A stretch of DNA of 64,000 bases. Source: OCS116 sp051531935. Its GTDB lineage: Bacteria; Pseudomonadota; Alphaproteobacteria; Rhizobiales; OSC116. How positions within the stretch are numbered: the stretch's first letter is position 1; the number at the start of each line of letters is the position of its first letter. A program made the position numbers and the translations under genes. The notes beneath the pieces are model-generated. The model was not told the DNA's origin. It searched no databases and worked only from the letters and a program-made list of their open reading frames with translations. Shown here piece after piece: positions 25,952-34,649 of this stretch. The stretch lies in contig JAOPTR010000001.1 in the NCBI GenBank assembly GCA_051531935.1, positions 310,001-374,000 on the forward strand, in the 5' to 3' direction.

Positions 25952-26494
25952 ATGAAAAAAATCATCGCCCTTGCCAGCATCTTCTTTCTAGCCTTTACCA
26001 GTTATGCAGCCGCTATGGATAAGCTCATCATCAGTGATGGTTGGTTACGCGTTGCCCCCAATCAAGTCGCAGGCGCTTTTTTCGAAATTCAAAATCACAC
26101 AAGCAAACCTATTAATATCATTTCTGCCACCGCATCAGGGGCAAAAACCACCGAGTTACATAGCCATACGATGACGGATGGCATCATGAAAATGCGCAAA
26201 GAAGACAGTGTTGAAATTCCTGCAAATGGCACATTAAGCTTCAACCCACATAGCTTTCATTTGATGATGTTTAAACTCGATAAACAAGCTTTCGCAGTTG
26301 GCAATATGGTCGAGGTAACATTAACCTTTGATGATCAATCAACCCTAGGCGCAAAATTCCATGTGATTAAATTTGGCACAGAAATGAAAAAAGACATGGA
26401 TCACTCCAAAATGGACCATTCTAAGATGGATCACTCTAAAATGACTGACCATAAAATGACAGATGGCAAAATGACTATGCCCAAAACCAAATAA
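25952..26494 (+). CDS. Periplasmic copper chaperone (PCuAC family) with Met/His-rich tail
   Basis: A 180-residue exported protein with a signal peptide (MKKIIALASIFFLAFTSYA, cleavage near residue 21) and a PCuAC cupredoxin-like domain. The copper-binding spacing H-x(n)-M-x(n)-H-x-M is visible from TELHSHTMTDGIMKM to NPHSFHLMMFKL. PCuAC proteins deliver Cu(I), usually to the CuA site of cytochrome c oxidase. The C-terminus is unusual: after the domain come repeated DHSKM units and further KM/HKM steps, a low-complexity Met/His array likely to bind extra copper. A LytTR regulator gene follows after 39 bases. Confidence 0.9.
   Translation: MKKIIALASIFFLAFTSYAAAMDKLIISDGWLRVAPNQVAGAFFEIQNHTSKPINIISATASGAKTTELHSHTMTDGIMKMRKEDSVEIPANGTLSFNPHSFHLMMFKLDKQAFAVGNMVEVTLTFDDQSTLGAKFHVIKFGTEMKKDMDHSKMDHSKMDHSKMTDHKMTDGKMTMPKTK
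26395..26472 (+). repeat. Short tandem repeats encoding Met/His copper tail
   Basis: Three 15-base units encode DHSKM and are followed by degenerate units encoding TDHKM and TDGKM. The units differ at third positions, so the repeat is maintained at protein level rather than being a recent slippage product. Confidence 0.85.
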
Positions 26495-26533
26495 CCACTA
26501 GTCGCAGCCAATAATTTTGTTTATCCTGCGCCT

Positions 26534-27283
26534 ATGCAAGATAAACTCATTCAAAAACTAAAATCAATCAATAGTTTCCCCTATATCATTATAGGCGTAA
26601 TTTCCTTTATTCTGGCACAAATCGCTCCCTATAATACCTCAGAAATCACTAATCTATTTTATAGATTTGCTTATTGGTACACACTCTGCTGCACAAGCTG
26701 GGTCGCCTTTGCTCAGTTCGAAAAATTCTTTGTAGCGCGCCTCACATGGCCGTTTATATATATCGGCAGTCTTTGTGGTTTGTTGATGACCATCCCGCTA
26801 GTGCTAGCCATCATCCTCATCAACTTCATATTCATGGATAATCATATCAGCTTAGATCACATTGGTGCTTTATGGCTGCAAATTTTCTTTGTAAGCCAGT
26901 GTGTTTATATTTTGGTTTATCTCATTATTTCTCAAATCATCAAAAGTCAAAAAACCGCCGCAAAAACCGCAACGCCGTCCCCTCATTTCCTCAAAAACAT
27001 AAGCGGCGATTTGTTATATATAAAGTCAGAAGATCATTATCTACGCATTCAAACCACAACCGAAAACAAGCTGATATTATACAAACTAAGCGATGCCATC
27101 AAACAATTGGATGAATCCCACATCGAAGGCATGATCATTCATCGCTCCCATTGGGTGGTAAAATCAGCCATTAAAACTCATAAAAAAGACGGTCGCAAAA
27201 ACTCACTTATATTAAGTAATGATGATGTTTTGCCGATCAGCGCCACACATCTTAAGAACCTAAAATCCCAAGGCTATGTATAA
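26534..27283 (+). CDS. Membrane-anchored LytTR-domain transcriptional regulator
   Basis: A 249-residue protein with four predicted membrane helices in the first 140 residues (about 17-33, 43-62, 76-103 and 114-136) and a C-terminal LytTR DNA-binding domain (about 150-249). The DNA-binding part is recognised by GDLLYIKSEDHYLRIQT, ESHIEGMIIHRSHWVVKSAI and the closing VLPISATHLKNLK. There is no receiver domain, so the signal is probably sensed in the membrane. Its stop codon overlaps the start of the triple-GNAT gene (TAATG), so the two are translationally coupled. It may also be co-transcribed with the copper chaperone. Confidence 0.88.
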   Translation: MQDKLIQKLKSINSFPYIIIGVISFILAQIAPYNTSEITNLFYRFAYWYTLCCTSWVAFAQFEKFFVARLTWPFIYIGSLCGLLMTIPLVLAIILINFIFMDNHISLDHIGALWLQIFFVSQCVYILVYLIISQIIKSQKTAAKTATPSPHFLKNISGDLLYIKSEDHYLRIQTTTENKLILYKLSDAIKQLDESHIEGMIIHRSHWVVKSAIKTHKKDGRKNSLILSNDDVLPISATHLKNLKSQGYV

Positions 27284-28866
27284 TGAAGCCAATTTTACAC
27301 ACTCAACGTTTCACTCTTATTCCATATGATTTTTCATCAGAACATAATGCCCATTTGCTTGAGATGATGCAAAGTGAAAAAGTACAAAAATACATCCGTG
27401 GCCATGCTTATTCCGACCAAGAGGTTGCCGAAAGTTTCGCAAAAATTAAGCAAAACAGCACCGATAAATTTGGCATGTGGCTAATTTTCGATGGTGCAGA
27501 TTGTGCTGGCATGTGTTTACTCAAGTCTCTGCCTTCAACCAATCCAACCCAATATTACGAAACTGGTTATTGGCTAAAACCAGCGTCATGGGGCAAAGGC
27601 ATCGCAGGCGAAGTTGCCACCCGCATGGTAAAATACGCCTTCGACGAGCTTAATCTTAATTGTGTTGTGGCCGTCACACACATAGATAACATCGCCTCAC
27701 AAAAATCACTCGAAAAAGCAGGGCTCACCCGCCAAGGCAATATTAATGCCTATGATCTAGATTTACCATTTTTCAAAATCGACAACCATCACCATATGGC
27801 GTGCAGCAAGCCAACCATCAGCACCGAGCGGTTCCGCCTCATCCCATGGCGCAATAATCCAGATCACAATCAAGCCATGGTCTGGATGATGAAATCCGAG
27901 CAAGTGCAAGAATATGTAAACGGTAAAGCCTATACCGATGAGCAAATAAATAAAATCATCCCCACATTAGCGGCGGCAACAAATCAACAACGCGGTTTTG
28001 GTATATGGATGATATATGACATGGCTAGTCATAACGAAACTTGCGTCGGCACAGTGTTTTTAAAATACACTCCAGATGATGAGCCACACCCTTATGAGGT
28101 TGGCTATTGGCTGATGCCCAAACATTGGCAAAAAGCCATCGCGGCCGAAGTTGCCGATCATATTGTCAATTACGGTTTCGAGCAATTAAACTTGCCCCAT
28201 ATTGTAGCAACCACCGAAAATGAAAATATCGCCTCGCAAAAATCCCTACTCAACATAGGCTTTACGCGCATTGCAGATATTATTGAAGATGGCGTGGCTT
28301 TGCCATTTTTTAAACGCAAAAACCCGCGTCATAAAAAATCCAACAAACCCATTTTACACACAGAACGTTTCACTCTTTTGCCATGGGTCGATAGCCCTGA
28401 GTTTAAACAACATATGACCGAGATGATGCAAGATGCAGATGTTCAGAAATATGTCTATGAACATGCGTTATCAAACGATGAAATGTCAGCACAACTATCT
28501 CGGATGACAGAAATCTGCAAGTCAGCTAGTTTTGGCTATTGGATGGTATACGAAGCCGATACCTGCGTCGGCATGGCACTACTAAAACCCACCAGTGCTG
28601 ATGATAGCAAAAACTGCGGTGAAGTTGGCTATTGGCTCAAACAAGCTCATTGGGGCAAGGCCATTGCTGCCGAGGTGGCAACAAGGCTCATCAAATACGG
28701 CTTTCAAGAGGCTAAATTAGATGCCATAAACGCCCTAACTCACCCCGATAATATAGGTTCGCAAAAGTCCCTAGTCAAAGCAGGTTTGCTCGACCAAGGC
28801 ACAATTACCTATAAAAATGAAGACATTCCATATTTCAAACTAACCCGTGCCGAATATCAGGCATAA
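27283..28866 (+). CDS. Protein with three tandem GNAT acetyltransferase domains
   Basis: A 527-residue protein made of three RimJ/RimL-type GNAT domains (Acetyltransf_3 style) at about 1-168, 178-345 and 355-525. Each repeat starts with a version of I-x-T-E/Q-RF-x-L-x-PW/Y (LHTQRFTLIPY, ISTERFRLIPW, LHTERFTLLPW) and has a GYWL strand before the acetyl-CoA loop. The loop reads WGKGIAGE in the first, WQKAIAAE in the second and WGKAIAAE in the third, so the second may be weakened. All end with IASQKSL or IGSQKSL and then PFFK or PYFK. The substrate is unknown. It is coupled to the LytTR gene, and its end overlaps the convergent rhodanese gene by ten bases. Confidence 0.9.
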   Translation: MKPILHTQRFTLIPYDFSSEHNAHLLEMMQSEKVQKYIRGHAYSDQEVAESFAKIKQNSTDKFGMWLIFDGADCAGMCLLKSLPSTNPTQYYETGYWLKPASWGKGIAGEVATRMVKYAFDELNLNCVVAVTHIDNIASQKSLEKAGLTRQGNINAYDLDLPFFKIDNHHHMACSKPTISTERFRLIPWRNNPDHNQAMVWMMKSEQVQEYVNGKAYTDEQINKIIPTLAAATNQQRGFGIWMIYDMASHNETCVGTVFLKYTPDDEPHPYEVGYWLMPKHWQKAIAAEVADHIVNYGFEQLNLPHIVATTENENIASQKSLLNIGFTRIADIIEDGVALPFFKRKNPRHKKSNKPILHTERFTLLPWVDSPEFKQHMTEMMQDADVQKYVYEHALSNDEMSAQLSRMTEICKSASFGYWMVYEADTCVGMALLKPTSADDSKNCGEVGYWLKQAHWGKAIAAEVATRLIKYGFQEAKLDAINALTHPDNIGSQKSLVKAGLLDQGTITYKNEDIPYFKLTRAEYQA

Positions 28867-29129
28867 CCACGGTCAAGCAAACATACATTTTCAAAACCGC
28901 CATCACGCATGATTTGCGCCGCATTACGCGCGCGCATACCTCTTACACAATATAAAATATATGTATGGCTTTTGTCAAAATCCTGCATCACGTCTACAGT
29001 TAAGCTTAGCTTAGATAAAGGCACATGTTGGGCATTGTCAAAACAACCACCTTCAAATTCACCCAATTCTCTCACGTCTAAAAGTATGTTTTCACCCACT
29101 TCTTCAAGTGCAATTGTTTTAAAAGTCAT
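28857..29129 (-). CDS. Single-domain rhodanese-like sulfurtransferase
   Basis: A 90-residue stand-alone rhodanese domain, about the minimum size for the fold (GlpE-like). The N-terminal LLDVRELGEFEGG and the persulfide cysteine loop YILYCVRGMRARNAA are both present, so it should be able to transfer sulfane sulfur or relay persulfides in the cytoplasm. The ribosome-binding site AAAGGA lies inside a perfect hairpin directly before the ATG, so expression may be controlled at translation. A YeeE/YedE sulfur-transport pair lies 2.2 kb away. Confidence 0.9.
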   Translation of the reverse strand: MTFKTIALEEVGENILLDVRELGEFEGGCFDNAQHVPLSKLSLTVDVMQDFDKSHTYILYCVRGMRARNAAQIMRDGGFENVCLLDRGYA

Positions 29130-29132
29130 AAC

Positions 29133-29170
29133 AAATCCTTTATATTAGTTTTTTCTAATATAAAGGATTT
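29133..29170 (-). promoter_or_regulatory. Perfect 16-bp hairpin burying the rhodanese ribosome-binding site
   Basis: The plus strand reads AAATCCTTTATATTAG, six T, then the exact reverse complement CTAATATAAAGGATTT. On the minus strand this is the sequence immediately before the rhodanese ATG, and the 3' arm contains the Shine-Dalgarno AAAGGA. If the transcript begins upstream, the site would be fully paired. The palindrome could equally be a protein operator. Confidence 0.7.
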
Positions 29171-29519
29171 TCTCAAACAATCAAGTTCTAATTCAGTAAA
29201 CTGCCAGCTAAAAGCCCTCTCAACCCTACAAAAAGCTATAAATGTATAGTCTATCAATTATTTTTATTTGCATTGTTCATTTCCTAAAACTACGGGATGT
29301 ATCAAAAACAATAATTGCTTTAATGCCAATGGTTTAACCCTAGGGCAACAAAAGAATGTAAAAACGGTTGTAATTTAGATAATACACTTAATTGTACCTA
29401 GTAATTAGGTGTATTCAACAGTAATACCTCTAAAACTCATACGATTGGATGAGATGATTACGATTTATTTACCATTTTAATTCACTATAAACCTAATATT
29501 AAACGAAAAGGTTTCCCCA
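29171..29519. other. Intergenic region upstream of the Cache chemoreceptor
   Basis: About 350 A/T-rich bases without a credible gene. It must carry the promoters of the rhodanese and the chemoreceptor. The one structured element I see is the inverted repeat at 29381-29415, annotated separately. Confidence 0.4.
29381..29415. promoter_or_regulatory. 13-bp inverted repeat upstream of chemoreceptor gene
   Basis: The arms AATACACTTAATT and AATTAGGTGTATT pair at 12 of 13 positions, plus one wobble, around a 9-base centre, about 105 bases before the chemoreceptor ATG. It has no T run in either direction, so it looks more like an operator or leader structure than a terminator. Confidence 0.4.
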
Positions 29520-31196
29520 ATGTTCAAAACAGTTAAGTCAAAGCTCTATGGCCTCCTCATATTATTTAGCTTGGTTTTCTTCACTTCACTCGGTTATGGT
29601 TTTTATAACGAATATAATATCCGTAAAGATTTCAACAAAAAGGCACTTGTTCCTATTGTCGAACAATCTATGTCAATCATCCAAGCCAATTATGACAAGT
29701 TCAAAGCTGGCGAGATTTCTGAAGAGGAAGCCAAAACAACCGCTTTAGAAGTCATCCGCGTACAACGTTATGGCGGCAGTGGCTATTTATGGGTAAACGA
29801 TTCAAACAATGTAATGATCATGCATGCGGTTAAACCTTCGCTCGAAACTAAAGACCTATCAGGTCTACAAGATACCGATGGCGTTTATATTTTCCAAGAA
29901 ATGACTAAGGTCGTTCAAGCAAGCGGTTCAGGCTTTATTGGTTACAAATGGGATAAACCTGGCAGCGAAACACCTGTCGATAAAATCTCATATGTTCAAC
30001 GCTTCGCCCCTTGGGATTTCATTGTAGGTACTGGCGTTTATACCGATGATGTTGTAGCAGCTTTCTGGGCAGATCTTCAAACTTCACTAGCTATCAGTAT
30101 TTTACTTTTACTAATCATTGTGGCTGTCGCTTATAGAATCATCAATTCAATTGTAAAACCTATCAGTGATCTAACTCATTCTATGGAAAACCTCTCTGCG
30201 GGTGATACTGAAACTGAAATCAGCAATCAAGACCGCGAAGATGAAATTGGCGCTATGGCCAACGCTGTTGAAGGCTTTAGACAATCCGCGATTGCGCAAA
30301 GCTCCCTTGAACTAGAAAAAGATCAAAGCAGTAAGTCTAGCCAAGAGCGCCAAACTTATATTGATCAGTTGATTACAGATTTCCGTTCAACCATTACCAG
30401 TGGCCTCGAAAATGTAACTACAAATTCAAGCAATATGAAAACAACAGCCAATGCGTTGTCAAATATTTCAAATTCAACAACTGAGCAAGCAGCTGCGGCA
30501 AAATTCTCTTCAGAAGAAGCTTCAAACAACGTAGGTACAGTGGCCGTCGCAGCCGAAGAACTATCTTCTTCAATCTCCGAAATCACGCGCCAAGTTGAGC
30601 AAACAAACACAATCGTTCGCAAAGCATCGCAAACCACTCAAATCACCAACGACCAAATTGTTAGTCTTGCTGATAAGAGCCAAAAAATTGGTGATGTTGT
30701 GTCTCTCATTCAAGACATTGCAGAGCAAACGAACCTATTGGCACTTAACGCCACCATCGAGGCTGCACGCGCAGGTGAAATGGGCAAAGGCTTTGCTGTT
30801 GTGGCTTCCGAGGTTAAATCATTGGCCAATCAAACTGCCAAAGCAACCGAAGAAATCTCAGCTCAAGTTTCAGACATTCAAGCATCCACTAGCGATGCTG
30901 TGGATGGCATCAAAGAAATCACCAGCATTATGTTAGAAGTTGATGATTATACAAGTGCCATTGGCTCATCTGTTTCCGAGCAAAATAGCGCAACTAATGA
31001 AATCAGTCTCAATGTAGCAGAAGCCACTCGCGGCACACAAGAAATGGCTGCAAGCATTCAAAACATCGCCTCTTCAATAGATGAAACAAATTCATCTGCA
31101 AACGATGTTTCAAGTGCTTCTACTCAAATGAATGAGCAGGTCGATGTTCTTAAATCATCAGTTAATGATTTCTTAGCAAAAGTAGCTGCGGCTTAA
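29520..31196 (+). CDS. Methyl-accepting chemotaxis protein with Cache sensor
   Basis: A 558-residue chemoreceptor. A membrane helix at about 8-28 is followed by a periplasmic single Cache (sCache_2-like) domain with GGSGYLWVNDSNNVMIMHA and FAPWDFIVGTGVYTDDV. A second helix at about 186-207, a HAMP domain (IVKPISDLTHSMENLSAGD) and a cytoplasmic signalling hairpin follow. The hairpin tip DIAEQTNLLALNATIEAARA is the MCP signature for CheA/CheW contact. sCache_2 domains bind small organic acids; the ligand here is unknown. No CheR-tethering pentapeptide is seen at the C-terminus. A terminator follows. Confidence 0.94.
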   Translation: MFKTVKSKLYGLLILFSLVFFTSLGYGFYNEYNIRKDFNKKALVPIVEQSMSIIQANYDKFKAGEISEEEAKTTALEVIRVQRYGGSGYLWVNDSNNVMIMHAVKPSLETKDLSGLQDTDGVYIFQEMTKVVQASGSGFIGYKWDKPGSETPVDKISYVQRFAPWDFIVGTGVYTDDVVAAFWADLQTSLAISILLLLIIVAVAYRIINSIVKPISDLTHSMENLSAGDTETEISNQDREDEIGAMANAVEGFRQSAIAQSSLELEKDQSSKSSQERQTYIDQLITDFRSTITSGLENVTTNSSNMKTTANALSNISNSTTEQAAAAKFSSEEASNNVGTVAVAAEELSSSISEITRQVEQTNTIVRKASQTTQITNDQIVSLADKSQKIGDVVSLIQDIAEQTNLLALNATIEAARAGEMGKGFAVVASEVKSLANQTAKATEEISAQVSDIQASTSDAVDGIKEITSIMLEVDDYTSAIGSSVSEQNSATNEISLNVAEATRGTQEMAASIQNIASSIDETNSSANDVSSASTQMNEQVDVLKSSVNDFLAKVAAA

Positions 31197-31217
31197 CTTT
31201 TCCAGAATACACAATTT

Positions 31218-31246
31218 TAAGGCCATCCTTTTGGGTGGCCTTTTTC
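31218..31246 (+). terminator. Rho-independent terminator after chemoreceptor gene
   Basis: The stem AAGGCCATCC/GGGTGGCCTT with a TTTT loop is followed by a T run, 20 bases after the stop codon. Confidence 0.85.
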
Positions 31247-31367
31247 TTTGCCCTTTTTATTTCACGTGAAATAATGTGAATATTCTCACAATCTATTTAC
31301 TTGTGTAAAATAAATTTATTATGTAATATTACCGTTCAATATTTAGATGCTGGTCAGGAGTATTTAT

Positions 31368-31805
31368 ATGGACACCACTTTCACGCCCTTTTTATCATTG
31401 GGCGGCGGGGCACTTATCGGCCTCGCCACCATTCTACTCATGTGGACTATGGGTAAAATCATGGGCGCCACAGGCATTTTAGCAGGCTTCATGTCCCCAA
31501 CATCATTGCACGATTGGAGCTGGCGCGCCGCTATGATTGCGGGCATGGTTAGTGCCCCCCTTATATATTATGCAACCATGGGGCAAATGCCCGTAGTGCA
31601 AGTTCCCGTCAGCAATAACATGCTTATCCTTGGTGGGTTTATTGTCGGCATTGGCGTTACTTTGGGCAATGGCTGTACTTCTGGTCATGGCATTTGCGGC
31701 GTCGCTCGCATTTCGCCACGTTCAATCCTTGCCACCATTACCTTTATGCTGTTCACAGCCATCACAGTTTACGTCATCAATCACGTCATTGGAGCCACAT
31801 TATGA
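31368..31805 (+). CDS. YeeE/YedE family membrane protein, first subunit
   Basis: A 145-residue protein with four predicted membrane helices and the conserved cysteine loop LGNGCTSGHGICGVARIS of YeeE/YedE (sulfur transport, DUF395) proteins. Members of the family take up thiosulfate or related sulfur species. I start at the ATG at 31368, just after AGGAG, not at the earlier in-frame ATG at 31347. The next gene overlaps by four bases and encodes the second half, so the pair should form one transporter (PmpA/PmpB arrangement). Confidence 0.9.
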   Translation: MDTTFTPFLSLGGGALIGLATILLMWTMGKIMGATGILAGFMSPTSLHDWSWRAAMIAGMVSAPLIYYATMGQMPVVQVPVSNNMLILGGFIVGIGVTLGNGCTSGHGICGVARISPRSILATITFMLFTAITVYVINHVIGATL

Positions 31806-32251
31806 AACTCGTTCTCTCCTATATCATTGGCCTTATTTTTGGCATCGGCATTGTAATTTCAGGCATGGCAAATCCCGCCAAAGTTATTAATTTTTTCGAC
31901 TTTGCTGGCAATTGGGATGCAAGCCTCGCCTTTGTTATGGCAGGTGGTCTCATCATCACATTCATTGGCTACCGCTTTATCCTCGCCAAACCCGCCCCAT
32001 TGCTCGAAGCTAAGTTCGATCTACCATCAAAAACCAGTATAGATTTCAACTTAATAGGTGGCTCTGCCTTATTTGGCATTGGTTGGGGCATTGCAGGCTT
32101 CTGTCCAGGTGGCGCCATTCCTGCGTTAGGCACAGGTATGTCTCAAGTTTTCATCTTCACAGCCGCCATGGTTGCAGGCATTTACGCCACTAAATTTGTT
32201 CAAAAAACAATCAAATCTGGGTTTGCGACTAAAATAGCAAATACCCCTTAA
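31802..32251 (+). CDS. YeeE/YedE family membrane protein, second subunit
   Basis: About 149 residues starting MKLVLSYIIGLIFGIGIVIS, with the DUF6691/YeeE pattern GMANPAKVINFFDFAGNWD and the cysteine loop AGFCPGGAIPALGTG. It is translationally coupled to the preceding gene through ATGA; the frame is open upstream to 31694, but the coupled start at 31802 is far better. Together the two genes encode a split sulfur-compound permease. A nearby rhodanese gene is consistent with sulfane sulfur handling, though it is on the other strand. Confidence 0.9.
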   Translation: MKLVLSYIIGLIFGIGIVISGMANPAKVINFFDFAGNWDASLAFVMAGGLIITFIGYRFILAKPAPLLEAKFDLPSKTSIDFNLIGGSALFGIGWGIAGFCPGGAIPALGTGMSQVFIFTAAMVAGIYATKFVQKTIKSGFATKIANTP

Positions 32252-32256
32252 ATAAC

Positions 32257-32293
32257 AAGCCATTGAGGTCTATTTCACCTCAATGGCCTTTAA
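32257..32293 (+). terminator. Terminator-like hairpin after YeeE/YedE pair
   Basis: A perfect 11-base stem GCCATTGAGGT/ACCTCAATGGC followed by CTTT. The T run is short, so termination may be partial. Confidence 0.7.
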
Positions 32294-32366
32294 CTAAAAT
32301 TTAAATCAAAACGTATATAATTCTTGGATATGCGCTCCTTCCAGAGCAAAACATCCAAGAGGCTCC

Positions 32367-34364
32367 ATGTCATACATCTCAAAATTTATAGCTTTTTTTA
32401 AAATTGACACCTCTGAACTCGAGGTGAATCGCGAACGCCATACCGCCCTTACGCGGCAAGTGCCTATCATGTATGCCATCCTCGTCATCAATATGTTTAC
32501 ATTGGTCTACCCATATATTGGCCAAGTGCCCCACCTTAGTTTATTCGGCATACCATGTGCTCTCACTTTGTTTTTTGCCTTTCGGTCACATCAGCAATAC
32601 CGCAATGGCAACAGACAAATAAGTGACCAACAAATCATTAAGAACCTAAACAAAACCACTAGACTAGCGGTTGTTTTGGGCGCTGCTTTCATCGCTTGGT
32701 CACATATGTTGTTCAGTTACAACATCCAAACAATGAATATTCACATCGCATTTTTCCTCTATATTTCACTTATTTGCTGCAGTTTCTTTCTTATGCATGT
32801 GCTGCAATCAGTCATTGCGCTATCAATCGTAATTCTAGCGCCCACCGCACTCTATTCATTGCTATATGGCGATGTTATTTTAAACTCTTTAACACTAAAT
32901 ATTGTTTTGGTATCAGCAGGCATTACCTATTTACTGTTTTTTCAATTCCAAAATTTCAAAAGCCTCATTCGCCAACGCACAGTTTTATCACGCAGTAAAA
33001 CTTCACTTATCGAGCAAGCCAAAAAACTAGAGCAGATGAACATACAAAATGTGCGCCTTGCCAATAAAGACACCCTAACGTCACTACCAAATCGCCGCAG
33101 TTTCTTCGCTCAATTAGAAGCAACAACCAAGGCATATAAAGGCCATACCGACAAAAAACTAGTGGTTGGTTTGTTAGATTTAGATGGTTTCAAACGCATT
33201 AATGACGTGTTCGGCCACCCCGCAGGCGATAACCTTCTCATCCGCACAAGCGAAAGGCTAAAAGACGTACTGGGCGATGACATCATCCTCGCGCGCTTAG
33301 GTGGCGATGAATTTGGCCTTATCATCACCAACCCAGCTCAAGTCAAAGACATACTCACCATTGGCAATCAAATCTGCGAGGCTATGCGTGCTGTTTTCCA
33401 TCTACGTGAAGGCAGTGTTAAAGTTGCCGCCACAGTAGGATTTGTCGAATTTCCATCAATGGCCAGCAATGCCCAATCATTGTTCGAGCGTGCAGATTAT
33501 GCGCTGTGTTATTCAAAACAGCACAGCAAAGGCGAGCCAGTAATTTTCTCTAAAGAACACGAAACCATCATCCGCGAAGTATCTAACATAGAGGTTCAAC
33601 TTGCCGAAGCCAATTTAGAGCAAGAGCTATCAGTCATGTTCCAACCCATTGTCGATACCAACATCCAAAAAACCGTAGGTTTCGAGGCCTTAGCAAGGTG
33701 GAACAACCCCATTTTAGGTAATGTCAGACCCGATATTTTCATCCGTTCCGCCGAGCAAATGGGCAGCATTGGTAAGCTCACAACCATATTGTTAGGTAAG
33801 GCTTTGCAATCAGCCTGCCATTGGCCAGAGGGTTATTACCTGTCTTTCAACCTATCCATTTACGATCTATCGTCACCACAGACCGTTTTAAGCCTCATTA
33901 GCATGGTCGAAAAATCAGATTTCCCGAGCAATCGCATTGTGTTCGAAGTCACAGAAACCGCTGTAATGACCGATTTCGAACAAGCAAACGATGCGCTTAA
34001 TCTGCTCAAGCTACAAGGCGCACAAATCGCATTAGATGATTTTGGCACAGGCTATTCGAGCCTAAGTTATGTGCAGAAAATGCCGCTAGACCGCCTCAAA
34101 ATTGATCGTAGTTTCATCATCGACATCGCAACCGATAGCCACAGCCGCAACATCGTGCAAACCATCATAGATATGTGCAATAACTTAGGTCTATATTGCA
34201 TTGTCGAGGGAGTTGAAACCAAAGAACAACTCGACACTCTTAAAAAAATGGGTTGTCGTTATATCCAAGGCTACTATTTCAGTAAACCTCTCAATCAAAG
34301 TGATGCGCAACTATTCATTCAAAAAAATTCAGCTTTATCAAAGAACCTAAAGCTAAGCGGATAA
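32367..34364 (+). CDS. Membrane GGDEF-EAL c-di-GMP turnover protein (paralog 1)
   Basis: A 665-residue protein with about six membrane helices in the first 200 residues, a short linker helix, a GGDEF domain (about 225-395) and an EAL domain (about 410-660). The cyclase motif is intact (LARLGGDEFGLI), with no RxxD inhibitory site at the usual distance. The EAL domain keeps GFEALARW, FNLSIYD, EVTETAV, LDDFGTGYS, LKIDRSF, VEGVE and IQGYYF, so both activities are possible. The catalytic half is closely similar to the next gene. A ribosome-binding site AAGAGG precedes the ATG. Confidence 0.92.
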   Translation: MSYISKFIAFFKIDTSELEVNRERHTALTRQVPIMYAILVINMFTLVYPYIGQVPHLSLFGIPCALTLFFAFRSHQQYRNGNRQISDQQIIKNLNKTTRLAVVLGAAFIAWSHMLFSYNIQTMNIHIAFFLYISLICCSFFLMHVLQSVIALSIVILAPTALYSLLYGDVILNSLTLNIVLVSAGITYLLFFQFQNFKSLIRQRTVLSRSKTSLIEQAKKLEQMNIQNVRLANKDTLTSLPNRRSFFAQLEATTKAYKGHTDKKLVVGLLDLDGFKRINDVFGHPAGDNLLIRTSERLKDVLGDDIILARLGGDEFGLIITNPAQVKDILTIGNQICEAMRAVFHLREGSVKVAATVGFVEFPSMASNAQSLFERADYALCYSKQHSKGEPVIFSKEHETIIREVSNIEVQLAEANLEQELSVMFQPIVDTNIQKTVGFEALARWNNPILGNVRPDIFIRSAEQMGSIGKLTTILLGKALQSACHWPEGYYLSFNLSIYDLSSPQTVLSLISMVEKSDFPSNRIVFEVTETAVMTDFEQANDALNLLKLQGAQIALDDFGTGYSSLSYVQKMPLDRLKIDRSFIIDIATDSHSRNIVQTIIDMCNNLGLYCIVEGVETKEQLDTLKKMGCRYIQGYYFSKPLNQSDAQLFIQKNSALSKNLKLSG

Positions 34365-34470
34365 GTATACAGTTATCAACAATCTTAGACTTTGTGATTA
34401 GTGTATATAGCCTTTTCCGATACTTTAGTCGAATAGACAAATGAATTACGACTTGCTATATAATCAACCA

Positions 34471-34521
34471 TACTGGCTACCTAATCTTGTCCCCCATTGT
34501 TAGGTAGCTGGTCTTTTTTTT
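34471..34521 (+). terminator. Rho-independent terminator between the two GGDEF-EAL genes
   Basis: The stem CTGGCTACCTAA/TTAGGTAGCTGG is imperfect at one position and is followed by a run of eight T after TC. It makes the two paralogs separate transcription units. Confidence 0.75.
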
Positions 34522-34649
34522 GCCCCCACATTCACTCTATTTTCTTAAGTATTCCGCGCTTTCTTGCAAGGTCTAGTAGGCATTTATTAATATTATACAA
34601 CTAATATCTATATATCCTATTTGCCTACAACCATCCCCCGGAATAATAA

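Noticed and set aside
26395..26472. Short tandem repeat that could suggest a CRISPR or VNTR
   Set aside because: The units are in frame, vary at third positions and encode a Met/His copper tail; there are no spacers.
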